DNA from: Blastomussa wellsi
Taxonomy: Eukaryota; Cnidaria; Anthozoa; Scleractinia; Plerogyridae
Direction: 5' to 3'
Assembly (NCBI GenBank): GCA_947652115.1
Contig: OX393570.1
Location: 18,973,256-19,037,255, forward strand
Length of the DNA stretch: 64,000 bases
Position 1 is the stretch's first letter. Each line of letters begins with the position of its first letter. The notes below the pieces were generated by a model. It ran no database searches and was not told where the DNA came from. It saw only the letters and a list, made by a program, of their open reading frames with translations. The position numbers were made by a program, and so were the translations under genes. This document shows positions 1 to 12,800 of the stretch, one piece after another.

Positions 1-621
1 ACTACACGCCTTGGAGGTAAACACAAAATCATGAACACGTCAGCATAATTCGCCAAGAGTAACTTATATAGGATAGATGCCAGTTAATGTTTTTTATCAA
101 TATTTACATGAAATTAATTACTACTGACTGCTTAACGGCAGTTACATTATTTTTGCTTTAGATATATTTCGCATGCTTTGTATACCACCCAAGACTTCGC
201 CTAACAGTTCGTTCCTTCTACAAAAATTATATATTATCTGCATTTGCTTTACATTGTCCTGGCCCGTACTAATCTTTTTCCATCAACCTCGTTCCCAGGG
301 TCTTTTCCCGCCCCGGCCCCAAGCTTTTTCCCTTCAGCAGAACTGGGATAAAAGGATTCCTATTTTGGTCAAAGCTGATGACGTCACAAGCGGAACAAAG
401 GTCAAGGTCTGTCACAGCCGGTTTAGGGGTCAATGGGTAAAAATAGACCTTTAGAGCACTTTCCAATTGAGTGTCGTGAAACCAAAGCCAAAATATTAAC
501 ACTGGCCAATTATAATCCAGTGAACCGGGCAGAAGAAGAAATGGAAAATACAAATACATGTTGACAGTGCAAAGCCCAGAAAAAAGGCGTGAATGAGATA
601 CGATTCATATCAATCACTTTA

Positions 622-760
622 CAATATAATTTGGTTTTATCAACTGGGTAGCTAATGTAAATTGCCCACCGTAAAGAGATTCGAGTGCTGACGTTTCGAG
701 CGTTAGCCCTTCGACGGAGCGAATCAAGGAATTGTGGGTCGTGTGTGGTTTATATACAGA
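622..760 (+). repeat. Penelope-like dispersed repeat, copy 1
   Basis: Begins CAATATAATTTGGTTTTATC, then AACTGGGT, and contains CACCGTAAAGAGATTC and the hammerhead motif. Further copies are at 32370-32550, 40310-40420 and 49440-49610. Confidence 0.6.
678..725 (-). ncRNA. Degenerate hammerhead-ribozyme motif of a Penelope-like repeat
   Basis: On the minus strand: stem I GATTC plus GCT, a damaged CUGANGA box (CCGTCGA), stem II AGGGCTAACGCTC, an intact GAAA, CGTC (cleavage context), then stem I AGC plus GAATC. It lies in a repeat (about 622-760) shared with 49440-49610, 32370-32550 and 40310-40420. Two core substitutions should abolish activity. Confidence 0.5.
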
Positions 761-914
761 AAGATGGAGCTTTGCTATTGGTTTGTGCCTCTATTGAAAA
801 CCGCTATAGCACAGTGAACACTTTACAGGCTCCCCAGTGGGGCTTTATTGGAGAGCTAAGCTAAGCGATATTCAAAAGAAAGAAAAAATACGACACGGCT
901 ATATAAATGCTAAT

Positions 915-920
915 TTTATT
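915..920 (-). promoter_or_regulatory. Polyadenylation signal of DDX51
   Basis: AATAAA on the minus strand, about 100 nt past the DDX51 stop codon. It is the first canonical signal downstream and implies a short 3' UTR. Confidence 0.5.
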
Positions 921-1018
921 CAGACCCTAACCGGCAAGCTGGAGAAATGCTACATCCATTTCAAAATAAAACAGTCCGCAAAATAAACAGATGTATTGTT
1001 AGTAGCTCTTTTACGCCA

Positions 1019-4000
1019 CTAATTGTTTACTTCAGAGTTTCTTTGCTGCACATTGCTCATGAATTGTTCTTGTAACAATTTAAAAACAACATGTCTTCCT
1101 TTCTGGTGACTTCTCTTTTGACTTTCCAACTTAACAGCATCTTGTAGTCGCTCAAGAGTGTCTTGATATTTTTCCACCAATGACTGCAGTTTACCTTCTT
1201 TGATGTTGAACTTAGGGATTTTTTCACGGCCAGTCCTCTGAATTAGTTCTTTGAAATGGTGTACTTCGTCGCTATGCAGAATAGTGATGGCAGTTCCTAA
1301 TAGAAAAACATTAATTCAAGTTGGTAACTGGGCGATTAAACAGCAATCTACTCAAAGATAATGGAAATCCAGGAGTCTTCCACGGAACAAATAAAAAAAT
1401 CCAGGACACAGTTCTCATAAATTCCAGAGTAAACGTTTTCAAATAAAATGGCTGTTACTCCATGTACCGTATGCAAATGTGTCACATTGTTTTACCTTTG
1501 TCCGTGATTCTTTGTTGCCTGAGGCAGCATTGTTTCTCATCTTCTGTTTTACATCATCTGTGTCCGGTACATGAAGCAGGAGCCAACAAAATATGATTTT
1601 CAAGCGACACACTCAACAAGAGGCCAAGGAAAATGTTATGACATTGTTTTTATTCGCTTTTTAAATATAACACCAACACTCCAAGAGTACACGGAAGAAA
1701 GAGAGTTTGGAAGGAGCTTTCCGGGGGCTATGGAATAATTTGGAAATCCGAGAGTTCCCCAGGAATTCCAGATCAAGAACCCGGACTCTTACCAAGAAAA
1801 GGATAAACATTGCCTTACATATCCAGCTATAGGAAAGCTGTGACATTAAAAGAAAACAAACAAAGAGACGAAATATAGATAACTGAATGACATTTTCCCG
1901 CTAAGTAACTTTGACGCGTACGTCCCTCATCCGGGCCTTTTTAGTACGATGCTTTTCAGTGCAAGAAAAGCGCGCCGGGCCTTTCGGGACAAATAATAAT
2001 GGCCCTGAAAGATCAATAAAAATCGTTAGTTTTACGATATTTTGAACCTTTCTATGAAGAAGCAAACCTCAAAATAACAGTTTCCTAGTATAGACGTGAT
2101 ATAAGACCTGTGCTCAAGCAAGAGCTTACATTACCTTTGTTTCCAGCTCGAGCTGTTCTTCCCACACGGTGAATATAGCTTCTGACGTAGTTAGGTACGT
2201 CATAGCTGATGACGTACGACACATCCTGTATGTCCATTCCTCGCGCCATGGCGTCTGAGCAGATCAGAAGCTGTAGTTTGCCGAGTTTAAAGTCGCGTAA
2301 GATTCCTTTTCTCTGCTGAGGATTCAAGCTTGAGGAATATTCTGCAACTTGTACTCCTCCATACAACTTAATGAGTAGATAAAGCCTACAGAAAGTGAAA
2401 AGAGTATTAAGCCCAGTTTACGAACTCACTCTCGCTTACTCTGAAACCCTCGCACCCCCTAATAGAGGGTCCTAATAGACTTTTGTCACCTCTCATCTAA
2501 TCACATCGCATTGAACAAACTCAAATTTTTGTGAGAGTCGACGCGAGTTTCGAGCATTCTACATTGCGCCAATTTTTGCAACTTTCCTGCACGAGTACAA
2601 CTTTCAAATCTAACTATAGAGTTACCTACCCAGAGCCAGCACTCCTGCAAGTTGCTGACTCGAACACCTATCTTACTATCAACAGTCAACCATAGTAGTA
2701 ATGCCTGGTGTTTCTAACTGCATTGAAATCATGGCTACAAAGTTCGTTGAAAATTTCACCCCAAAAGTTCAAACTGACGTTTCACAATTTTTCGATTTCG
2801 GTTTATTGAAAAAGTCGCGACATCTTTTCAAGTTTTCTTTAAGTTGCCTTACGTCCCGCGCTACACGTAACTCGTGGCTTTTGAGCTAAAGAAACACTGC
2901 TCCAGTCTACATCAACCATAGCTTTCGCCCAGTGAGCTCGTGCGAATTCTAACAGTTATCGAAAAAAGGGAATATGGATAGGGAAAAATGTTCACTTAGA
3001 GACGTGACAATGAACATGCCAAAAAGTTAGGATGAGTTTGAAACTCGTAATATTACCTATGAGTGGCTTCCAGGGAAGAAGCAAAACACAAAACACGCTC
3101 AAACTTCAGCTGCGTTAAAAAGTGCAACACCATTAGAGGCTTCTCCCCGCTGTTACAAACTGTCATGAATTCTGACAATCCTTCTGGTATGGTGTACCGG
3201 CCGGCTGTTGCCACATCTACGGAAATCAAGCAAGCACACAGGACTTTATTTCAAATGTCATTTTAAAACACATGAGTAAACAATGTCAATGACGTCCTCT
3301 TACATACTGTAATAAATTTATTGCAAATAAAATTGAGACATTCCAAAGATGAAACGAGATGTCTGTATGGAGAGTGTGGAGTTTCTTTTATATCAACTAC
3401 CGGTACATGTAAGATAGTGGGAGCTGAAGAACAGCAGAAATGCAAACTTATTTTATCTTCATGTCAATAATCAGGAGGAACAGTGGCCTCAGGGTTAGTG
3501 CGCTGCACTCTGGTGTGAACGGTCTGGGTTCGATCCTTGGCCGGGGCACTGCGTTGTGTTCTTGGGCAAGACACTTTATTCTCATAGTGCCTCTCTTCAC
3601 CCAGGTGTATAAATGGGTACTGCTATAAATATTATCCAATGCTGGGGGGTAACCCTGCAATGGACTAGCATCCCATCCAGGGGGGAGTAGAAATACTCTC
3701 TGTCGCTTCATACTACAGAAACTGGGATAAAATCTGGCCTGATGGGCTACTGGGCTTGTACGAAAACAGTACTTGACTTTACTTTTAATAATCAGGGAAG
3801 CATACTGGATCCCGATTGGCTGGTTTGGGTTCCGTCCTGGCTGAGGTTACTGCATTGTGTTCTTGGGCAAGACACTTCACTTCAACTCACAGCATCTTTC
3901 TTCACCCAGGAGTATGAATGGAGAGTGGCAAATTTAATGCTGGGGGTAACCCTGCAATGGACTAGCATCCCATCCAGGGGGGAGTAGAAATACACCCAGT

Positions 4001-7000
4001 CACTTGATGTGACTTCATGTAAACTGGGATAAGCTAAGGCTGATGGGCCACTAGACCTAAACACACAGAGACCTCCCCCCCCCCCACCCCCTGGCAGGGC
4101 CTCAATTTATGACTGTGACCACAAGTGCTGTGTAGACAGTAAGAAATTTTTGAGTTGAATTTCAGACACCTGGGGTAAGGAAAGTTGAGTTGCTGCAACC
4201 ATGTCTGTTTTCTTGAAGAAATTAATTTACAACGTTTACACAAAAATAAACCAAAAGACATTCGTGTACTTGTACCTGATGCAGATTCTCCACTGCCGTG
4301 TATTTGATTGACACTTCCTGCTGCTGTAAACAGGATTGGTTGATACAGTTGTAAAGGAGCAAGTTTCTCTGGGCTGTGTGTCATTGTTGCTGAAAACAAC
4401 AGCTTTTGTAAGGGAAGCTGGATTCTGGCAAAACTAGCAGCAGTCTGCACTCCAGGGGGATTCCTGATTGTTTGAAGGCTATAAGAGACTGATCTGAAAT
4501 TGAAGAGACAGTAATAAACTAACATTGAAAATTAATAACAAAATTGTCTCAAAATATTCTTAATTTGTGGCTAACATTTTGAATGCAAAAATTAGCAGAC
4601 CTTACTTAACAGGATCTATCACCCAATGCAACAACTTATTTGTAAAGAGACAATGTTACTGACACTTAAAACTGAGGGTTGGTTGTTGTTGTTATTGTTT
4701 CTGAATAAAAAAGAGTAAAATTGCATTTGCTGTTCCAGTATAGGGCTACCCTTGAATATGGTAAAGTCTGTGTTTGATCTTACTGGCTCATCTGGCCAGT
4801 ACTTATCCTGGTTCCATAGTAAGTTACTAGCATTAGCATTAGGCGACTACGAGTATTTCTACTCTCCCATGATGCTCATCCATCACAGGGTTACACCCCA
4901 GCATTAAATTCGCTTGTACCCATTTATACACCTGTGAAGAGAGGCACTGTGAGAGTAAAGTGTCTTGCCCAAGAACACAATGCAGTGCCCCAGTCGACAC
5001 TCAAACCCAGATTGTTCGAACTGGAGTACAGTGCACTAACCATTAGGCCACCATGCCTACCAAGAAGGAATACATGATAATCCATCACAGGGTTACCCCC
5101 AGCATTAAAATTCATCTGTATCAAATGGGCCTGGTTCAAGCTCCAGTCGGATTCATTGCGTTGTGTTCCTGGGCAAGACAGTTTACTCTCACAGTAATTC
5201 TCTCTACCCAGGAGTATAAATGGGTACCAGTGCAGGGATTTCAAAATGTTTTGAAGTGGGTGTCATCAACTGGTAGAGTAGGCTGTTCTTTTTACCGGTG
5301 AATTGTTGGTACAACCTGAAAGAAATGTTGAGGAGTAACCTGTGAGGAACAAAGTATCTCATCCAGGGAGGGTAGTGACACTCCTAGCTGCTTCATGTTA
5401 CAGAAACTGGAGTTAAGAAGAGGCAGGTATAAGCAAGTTTGCATCAAAACCCTTTACTGTACTTTTTCTTGTCTGCAACTGTCACTAACCTGTCACTTGC
5501 AATGAAACCACTTGTTGATTGCTTGTTGTATGCAGCCTTGAGCACTTTGCCAAGCCAGCCATGATAAGACTGATCCAACAGACGATCAGCTTCATCGATC
5601 ACTAGGAACCTCACGTGATGGAGAGTAAAGTATGGAGTTGACGAGATGTGATCTACTAACCTCCCAGGAGTACAGATGAGGATATCAACACGACTGCTAC
5701 TGCCACAAGAACTAAAATGATGTAAAATAATGCCAAGTTATCATTCGTCATTAGTTTTTGCATTTTCTAAGTTGCAGCTCAATAAACAGACCTGGCCCTG
5801 GTTTTTGAAACAATGGATAACGCTCATAGGTGTATGGGCAATTCTTTGCCAGGATGCAGTGAGCCATTTGCCCAAAATTTCTCTTGTTGGCCAAAAAAAT
5901 CTGAGTTACCCAAAATTTGCTGAGGCCCACCAATGCCTCCCAAATTAAAGCCGCCCCCACCTCCTGCCTGTCCCGCATGCTTGTGATAACACTAGATAAG
6001 ATAAGATAAGATATCCACCGGATAAGTCACTATCCAGTGAATAATTTACATATACATGTACCGGTAGTTTGTTTTTCCAACACTTATTCCCTGGATAGTG
6101 ATTTATCTGGTGGATAGTGTTATCCACCCTTTGAACACATGTGCCCTGATATTATCTTTACATGTGGAAGGGACCCCTAGATTAGACTAAATTCCTTTGG
6201 TCTTGGAAAGCTGGTTTACTAATCCTCTCAACAGAACGACCTAACTTTACCGACGGATCGAAACCATCCAATCATGACCAACAACATCAACTACTCGAGT
6301 CTTAAAGCCAATAACATCATGGCTAAACTGACCAATCAGTTTTCACGAACCAGACAACGAACCAAACAACTCTTCACATGACTTCTGCTCAGGTTGTCGA
6401 AACGTCAGTCACTGTCACCAACAACAGTCCTTCTCAGGACTACCCTCACCCGGTCGACAAACTACATGATCGACTGTTACCCCCGGGTTCAAACCATTAA
6501 CTGTAATACTATCTTAATATTAACTCAGACACATGATCTTTTATCACACCAAGTGGCATATTCCAGTAGCTTATCCTTGCTCTGTAGCTTTCTTTCTGAT
6601 CAAGAAAATTAGAACCCTGAACGAAGCTTGGATATCTGGTCTTACCGGTAATTACAGGCAGCACAGATTTTCACAACTTTATTTTTCCATTTTATACTCC
6701 TTAGTTTTTGCTTTGATTGAGAAGATACATGTATCAAACACTCAAGGCAGTGCTTCAGGGACTACCCAAACACCTCAAAAATTTAATCAAAAACTACTCT
6801 GCTGTGTGTTGTATTTTCAGCTCTCAACTCAGTGTTTGGATATCCCAATGAAACACTGTCTCTCACGTTTTTTATTACTTATGAGAGAAATATTTGTACA
6901 CCTCCCACCCTCCCCTGTGTGAATCTACTTGTCCATCGCTGATAAAAAGTACCCATTTATACAGAGCCACCTTGACAGTTAAGTGAAAGCCTTATCGACA

Positions 7001-8147
7001 CAATCAGTGCCAACTAATAACTTTTAGCTGAGAAGAAATCCAGCAAAACTTACCTGGCGCTAACAAGCTGTTCCTGATCTTTAGAGAAAGATTTTGATCC
7101 AGATGCCAGACCAACCCTCAAGTTTGTTCCCTCAGTAAACATCTCAAAAGCCTGTTTAACCTGATTTGCTAGATCTTTTGTGGGAAGTATAATCAAGGCC
7201 CGCAAGTGACACACCACTCTTCTCAGCAGGGTTTGTACAATGGGTAACACATATGCAAGAGTCTTTCCACTTCCTGTGGGGGCCGACACACAGATATCAC
7301 TGGGATTATAACCACCTGTCCCAAAACAACTGTTAGTTTCCATCTGAGACAGTATGGCAGGGATTACAACACTCTGCACAGGAAATAACTGATTTATATC
7401 ATGCTCTTGTAGTTTGCTAATTATATGTGCATCCAAGAAGGGCATTTTGTCAACTGAGATTAGACTACTGCTGAAATCAGAGTTGATGATTGTAGGTTTT
7501 GCTAGCCAGTCAGGTAACACACGTTGTACTTTTTTGACCTCTTTGTCTTTTCTCTGACCGCCAATAACAGTATATCCTGTCTCTTTACTCTTGTCTTCTG
7601 ACGTTTCCTCTGGCCTTTCTTCTGGGGTATCTTGTTTTCCTTCATAAGTATCATCACCAAGTTCATTTTCACCGTCTTTTTCACTATTATCATTAGAAAC
7701 TCTCTTCTGTTTTGAAACACTTTTGTCTTTCTCCTGTCTCGCTTTCACCTTTTTCGTAACTTTAGCCACGTTATTATCCTTTGAATTATCCCTGGAGAAG
7801 TCAGAATCAACAGACAGCTCCATAGAATCGTTTGTTGGCATGCCTTCCTTTGAAGATCTTTCCTTCGTTTTCTTTTCTGATTTTTGATCCGCACGGTTTG
7901 GTTTCTTTTTCTTAGCCTTCTTAGACAAGCTTACTTCTTTTTGAACATCTGATCTCACTTTTTCAGTGTCCAAATCCGCCGTGTTGTTCATGTGCACATG
8001 ATTATCTTTATCTTGCGTTAGTAACTCTCGTTTTCTTTTGCGTTCCGCGATCTCACGTTGAAGTTGTGCAAGTCTCGACGTTTCATCCAACTGATTCGGT
8101 TTTTCTTCATCATCTCCCATATACCGATTTACTATAAAGAGGTCCAT
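1019..8147 (-). CDS. DDX51: DDX51-like DEAD-box ATP-dependent RNA helicase (6 exons, complete)
   Basis: Exons read on the minus strand: 8147-7054, 5711-5490, 4493-4276, 3216-3057, 2385-2135 and 1296-1019. All introns are GT-AG and the frame is continuous, giving 2,223 nt and 740 aa; human DDX51 is 666 aa. The N-terminus MDLFIVNRY resembles that of vertebrate DDX51 and supports the start. Residues about 30-210 form a Lys/Glu-rich, probably disordered basic region. Helicase motifs follow in order: Q-motif region LFPVQ (~254), motif I APTGSGKT (289-296), TPGRL (379-383), DEAD box (404-407), SAT (473-475), ARGMD (612-616) and HRVGRTARAG (637-646). The family acts in the nucleolus in large-subunit rRNA maturation (established for DDX51/Dbp6). 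The C-terminal tail is charged. Introns 2 and 3 contain SINEs and foldback repeats. Identity is secure; exact splice sites need transcript support. Confidence 0.95.
3472..3795 (+). repeat. tRNA-derived SINE, near full length
   Basis: The head has Pol III-type boxes: A-like TGGCCTCAGGGTTAGTGCGC and B-like GGGTTCGATCC. The body includes TGTTCTTGGGCAAGACACTT and GTGTATAAATGGGTAC, and the end GATGGGCTACTGGGC leads into a TTTAC-rich tail. It lies in DDX51 intron 3. Confidence 0.75.
3796..4070 (+). repeat. tRNA-derived SINE, headless copy in tandem
   Basis: It follows directly on the copy at 3472-3795 and shares its body (TGTTCTTGGGCAAGACACTT, CAATGGACTAGCATCCCATC), but most of the tRNA-like head is missing or degraded. 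Confidence 0.65.
4755..5063 (-). repeat. tRNA-derived SINE, minus-strand copy
   Basis: On the minus strand: GTGGCCTAATGGTTAGTGCA (A-box region), GGGTTTGAGTG near the B-box, TGTTCTTGGGCAAGACACTT, and an ACTTTACC tail at the 4755 end. It is inside DDX51 intron 2 (5489-4494). Confidence 0.7.
5083..5420 (+). repeat. tRNA-derived SINE fragments, rearranged
   Basis: A short inverted body piece (CATCACAGGGTTACCCCCAG) is joined to a plus-strand body (GTTCAAGCTCC, TGTTCCTGGGCAAGACAGTT). The tail is near 5400 (CATGTTACAGAAACTGGAGT). Confidence 0.55.
5985..6130. mobile_element. Foldback MITE in DDX51 intron 1 (GGATAGTGATTTATC type)
   Basis: GATATCCACCGGATAAGTCA, then CTATCCAGTGAATAA, returns inverted as TTATTCCCTGGATAGTGATT, then TATCTGGTGGATA. 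Arms are about 40 bp. This is a type of repeat widely seen in invertebrate genomes. Confidence 0.7.
6229..6895 (+). repeat. Hammerhead-bearing dispersed repeat, copy 1 (DDX51 intron 1)
   Basis: It shares two blocks in the same order and orientation with 54300-54705: the hammerhead-like block and a later block with CAAACACTC ... CCCAATGAAACACTGTCTCT, which itself forms a hairpin. Probably a truncated retroelement end. Confidence 0.55.
6367..6411 (+). ncRNA. Hammerhead-ribozyme-like motif, second family, damaged copy
   Basis: Homologous to 54321-54365. Here the 3' half is intact (GTC, GAAA, CGTC, AGTCA), but the CUGANGA box is replaced by CTTCACA. Both copies are followed 200-350 bp later by the same repeat block (GATTGAGAAGATA ... 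CAAACACTC). Confidence 0.45.
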
Positions 8148-8546
8148 TTTAAAGGTGGTTTTCTACAAAATTGCTTGCAATCGGAATGCTTCGCAGATAA
8201 AATGGAGCCCTGCTATATTAGCGCACTAAAACGTCCGCCATCTTCTCTCAAAGGAGAAAAAAAAAGGAGAGAAGACTGGGCTTAAAAACAAAACCGCTGG
8301 GCAATATTCTGATGGCGCGTAAAAAGTCAGGCCCAGCCGGCTAAGAAGGACAAGTGGCTCTGGGGACGAGAATGGCACTGCCTTGAATATCTTGACGACA
8401 CTACTCCCTGACCCAGGTCATAACAGAAGGAAACACCTTTGCATTCAGCTGGTGATCCTTGCAATCAGTACATACCGGTAGTGGCGTTATCACAGTACTT
8501 TGTAAAAAATATCTGAAAAAAGTACGTTTTCTTTTACAAGTGTGTG

Positions 8547-8705
8547 GGAGGTGCAGTGGCCTAATGGTTAGTGCGCTGGACTCCGGATCGGACGGTCTAG
8601 GTTCGAGCCTCCAGCCGAAGCACTGCATTGTGTTCTTGCTACAGAAACCGGGATAAGCACCTGCCTGATGGGCCACTAGGCCTGAATGCAGACTTTACCT
8701 TTTTT
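8547..8705 (+). repeat. tRNA-derived SINE with internal deletion
   Basis: Intact head GTGGCCTAATGGTTAGTGCG and GGTTCGAGCC, then TGTGTTCTTG is fused directly to CTACAGAAACCGGGATAAG and the tail. The central ~150 bp seen in the copy at 3472 is missing. It lies upstream of the DDX51 start. Confidence 0.7.
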
Positions 8706-9490
8706 TACAAGTGTGCTTCCAATCAATCCAATCTGCCAATCCATAATTCAATTATCATCGGGCAATCAGTCAGTCAGCTGGTCGACCCAGCTGGTTGGTC
8801 AGTCGGTCGGTCAGTAAGCTGGCCGACTGACTGCCTGATGTACCAACTGTCAGCCAGCCAAACAGTCAGTGAACAACCAAACCACTTCCAGTTGGTCAAT
8901 CAAATGCAGATGCGACAAAAGTAAGAACACACACAAAACAGATACAATGTTAATATTCTCTTTATTATCGACTTTAATTTCCTGCTTCCCCAGTAAAAAC
9001 ACCATGCAACAAAGCACGGTAAAACTAACTACAACATTGACATAACATCTGAGTAAAGGCATTTTAGTTTTAAATCTCATTCATTTTTCTGTTCTTGGAA
9101 TGACTGTGACTGTGTGATAGCTAAAGGAAAAACAGTTCGGAAGTATTATGAAGAATATCACACTGCTTCCATTTTCTCTGATGAAAATTTAGTCTGAAAA
9201 ATATACATGTACCAGATTGTATTTGATTTAATAATCATAGTTAGTGTTGAAATGTTTTTTCCAGAACAGAACTTTCATGCAAGGTTCGTATCTGTTAGTT
9301 TGGAATGTCACACAACACTTCTTGAAAGCATTGCATGACAAGGAGAAAAATACCAAGAAAGATACTGCATAGCCTGTGAATGCAAATGTATTTCTGTCTG
9401 TCCCTTGTCTCGACAAAAAATAATGAAAACAAGCAAGAGCCAGAAATACACCTTCATTTACATCAATGCTGACTTAGAACAGATCTTACA

Positions 9491-9496
9491 TTTATT
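9491..9496 (-). promoter_or_regulatory. Candidate polyadenylation signal of ARCN1
   Basis: AATAAA on the minus strand, about 370 nt past the ARCN1 stop. A second AATAAA lies at 8961-8966. The choice between them cannot be made from sequence alone. Confidence 0.4.
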
Positions 9497-9863
9497 TTAC
9501 AAATGATTATTCACCCGAGTGAAATTTGGAAAGCGTGATGAGTCATTACAAGCTTAATGATCTGCACGTTTTTTTTTTTAATTTTGCGAAACACACCAAG
9601 ATGCTCATAATTGAAAAGCTATACAAACACATATGTAAGTATTTCAGATTTTCATCTACTATCCCTCCCTCCCTCCCTGATTAGGTTCTCCATTCTCTGT
9701 TCCCAGCCATGTTAAATGGCAACAGCAGACGGCATATCTTTCCAACTCGGTTAGCATTGAAGATCATTCCTTCGCCACTGGTGAAGATGGCCAATGGCAT
9801 GGCAAGATACCAAAACAGGAGTTATAAGTTACAGTACTTCACGCAAAGAGTTATTAGAAGGCT

Positions 9864-12800
9864 TTACACTATCTCATATTTCTCTACTGAAAAACCAACT
9901 TCATGTGAAAATTTGACTGGTTTTTCATCATCTACTGAAGTGATCTCTGTGATCTGAAAATCAAGAAATGTTTAAAATCATTAATACGTATTACTGTAGA
10001 ATGACTATTTCGAAAATTCCACACTCAAGAGCTGTGTTGTTCGAAAGACAATTAACACTGATCCAGGATTAAAAGTTGATTGAGGGTTCAATTTATTTCT
10101 CTTGTACACAAGTTCTTTTATTGCTACTGTTTTGTGATGCAGTTCAACAGTCGTCAACATCAAAATTGGATGACAGAAAATAAAAAGAAGAAAATCTTAC
10201 GGAAAGTAAAAAACTGGAAATGAGTGGGCAACTCATCTTACAGAACAAGGTAGCACAGCAAGGAATTCAATTGTGTCTTTACAGTGTTTTAGTTGGTGAA
10301 CTTTTGCATAAGATGGCAAGGCTTTGTGTTAGTTACCTTAAGGTCGCAGTATGATTTTCTTGACGAGAAGGTGACTGAAACGGGAAAGAAATCACCAGGG
10401 TGTCCTGCGATGCTAAATTCCATGCTACCACTCTTGTTTGACGTATCAATGACTGGCAGCTGCCACTCGAGAACAGAATGCTTATGGTCATAGTGATACT
10501 CGCCATCAACTTCTCCTACGACAGGTCCACCGACGCCATGCCTGCAACCAACACAGAATTGCAGAAGTTAGATTACAACTCTTACAGCAATCAGTCCTTC
10601 TCAGCTCAATGAGCTACATTTTGCATACCTAAGCATACTAAACAGCAAAACCAAGAGTTGCAATAGCAAAGAAAAAGAGGGATCAAGGACTGTTTTCTTA
10701 ATACTAATATTGCATCCACAAAAAACAAGTTTAGCAGATATGATTATATAAACAGCTTATCACAGAAATTTTTTGACTGAAGTTTGCAGTTTTGAGAATA
10801 TGATATTTTTTTACAACACATTTTAGAAATATTGCTCTTCCAAAATTACGAAATTCCTTTAAACACGATCATAGTCGCCTTCGCAGCTGTTATTTGGGTG
10901 TCATCATGGAAGGCTTTGCAGAGGGAGCATTGCGTGACTATTTCAAAAAAAACGATGCAAAGACGACTAGAAAAAATAAGAAGTTACCCTTCCCTGCTTT
11001 CTTTGTCAGCAGCATAACATTTAAAGAATAGCAGTGTCCCAGCAGCAGCATCTTGTTGCTTGCAGTGAAGGGACCCACCCCCTACACATCTTAAAAGTTG
11101 ATTCACATCTGTGTATCTTAAGTTGTAACAAAGAGTTATTTTCCACTGGCTGGTTGACACGAAATAAGTGGAAAATGTTTTTCTCACACGCCGCTGGGAC
11201 CTGGGAAAGGATCCTGTGACCTTTTGTGTGAAGTTGTTTTTGTTGCGCCTGCCATTAATGACCTTTTCCCACCCACCCGCCCAAAGAATTTTATTTTTAG
11301 TTGGCACTGTATCTTTTGTTAGCTTTGCTATTGTGTAATTTTGCTTTGATGCGCAATGTACAGTGTACATGTATGGGTTCATTAAGTTTGTAACAAAGGT
11401 CAGGTTGTGGCGGTCAGCCTGGCATTGCTACCAGTGGTTTGTGAGAAAGAATGTTTGGGTCAAAACCAGCAGCCACTTCATGCTCATCAGTGGCCATTGT
11501 TCAGACTCTCTTAATGTTCCTCATACTTTTACAAATCAAGCAATCAATGTACTGACTTGCCTTATTACTGAGGATACAATATACAATAGGCCCTGTTTTT
11601 ATGTCACAAAATCGTTGAATTTAATTTGGACGAATTTAATTCAAGGACCTGCTGGTAATTAAATTCGACGATTGCGTGACATATGAATCGAATTACATTC
11701 GTCAGATGAATTAAATTCGTCCAAGAAGTTATATCTGTCTGGCTAGGACAGATACAATTGCGATAGCGCTTCAATTTCGGCGTTGCACAACAGATGCATC
11801 GAATTAAATGCACACATTATTAAAATGCATATATAATGTATATCCTTTGAGCCTGTGGTACAATTCATTCATGTCGCAAGCGCAAAAAGTTCCTTCGTTC
11901 TCACGTTTTCCCGTGCCTTTCCCGCTTTTCTTTGTGGAGGAAAAAGTTGACGTCCACGTGCAATATTTGCCAGAGGAACACAAAGTATTCATGCATATCT
12001 TGTGGAAAAAGTGTACATGTTCGATTGGAATGTTCAATTGCAGAAGAAAACAAAGAGACGTTGGGATTGGAGGCAAACATAAGTGTGTATTAAAAATTAA
12101 ATTTGTGTTAAAAATTTGACATCTTAATCACCCATCGACTGATTGACAAATTTAATTTGAATTGAATTGTCTGAATTAAATTCGACGTATAAACTAGGCC
12201 TAACTCACCTTATAAATACTGAGAGAATTCTGCTAATGTTGATTTTTCCAGACCCTTATCGTTCTTTTGGAAAACCAATTCACTATGATGTATTTTAGGA
12301 TGTGTGTATTCTAGGATGCACTTTGTAGTCAAAAGTATTATTTTGAGGGATTCTGTTCAGAACTGCCTCTCTTAAACCTCTGTTTTCACTTGTTTGTCAT
12401 TAATCTAATATTACAAGAATGTGGCCAAGATTTGAAGCAGGCTGGAAATGTCTTTGCTATTGATAGGTACAAGTCAAGTAAAGGGTTTCAAAATTAGTCA
12501 AATGAACCCCCATTTCTCAGCCTTCATCACCAGGGAAACCTCTGCAACAGACTCTCAATGATGTGGCTGGTTGCCTATTGTCTTACAGTGCCATCTTCCA
12601 AAATATGTATAGGCCAGTACAATACACAACATACTTACGGGACAGGGATTGAAATGACGACATCGTTAAGCTCCAGATTTTCTTGGAGCAGTTCATATTC
12701 TATGTTGACATCACACTGTTCATCATTTTCTGAAGGCCAACAGTTGACTGATGGAAAAAAGAAGGTGGAGAAAATAATAAAAATGTATCTTAACACTCTT

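Larger units (their letters stand above)
1..1018. other. Downstream flank of DDX51, repeat-bearing
   Basis: No gene seen. It contains a dispersed repeat related to 29468 (464-530), a CCTCGTTCCCAGGGTC-type repeat (287-460), the Penelope-like copy at 622-760, and the DDX51 poly(A) signal. Confidence 0.5.
8148..9863. other. Intergenic region between DDX51 and ARCN1
   Basis: It holds the DDX51 5' flank, a deleted SINE (8547-8705), a CAGTCAGTCGGTC-rich low-complexity stretch (8760-8880) and the presumed ARCN1 3' UTR. No further gene is seen. Both neighbours are on the minus strand, so the DDX51 promoter lies in this interval, near 8150-8400. Confidence 0.5.

Noticed and set aside
8760..8880. CAGTCAGTCGGTCGGTC repeats as a possible CRISPR or regulatory array
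   Set aside because: Irregular low-complexity tract with no conserved repeat/spacer structure, in a eukaryotic genome.
11808..12119. 103-codon plus-strand frame inside the AATTAAATTCG repeat
   Set aside because: It is within a repeat, has no family features, and an antisense frame of similar length exists.
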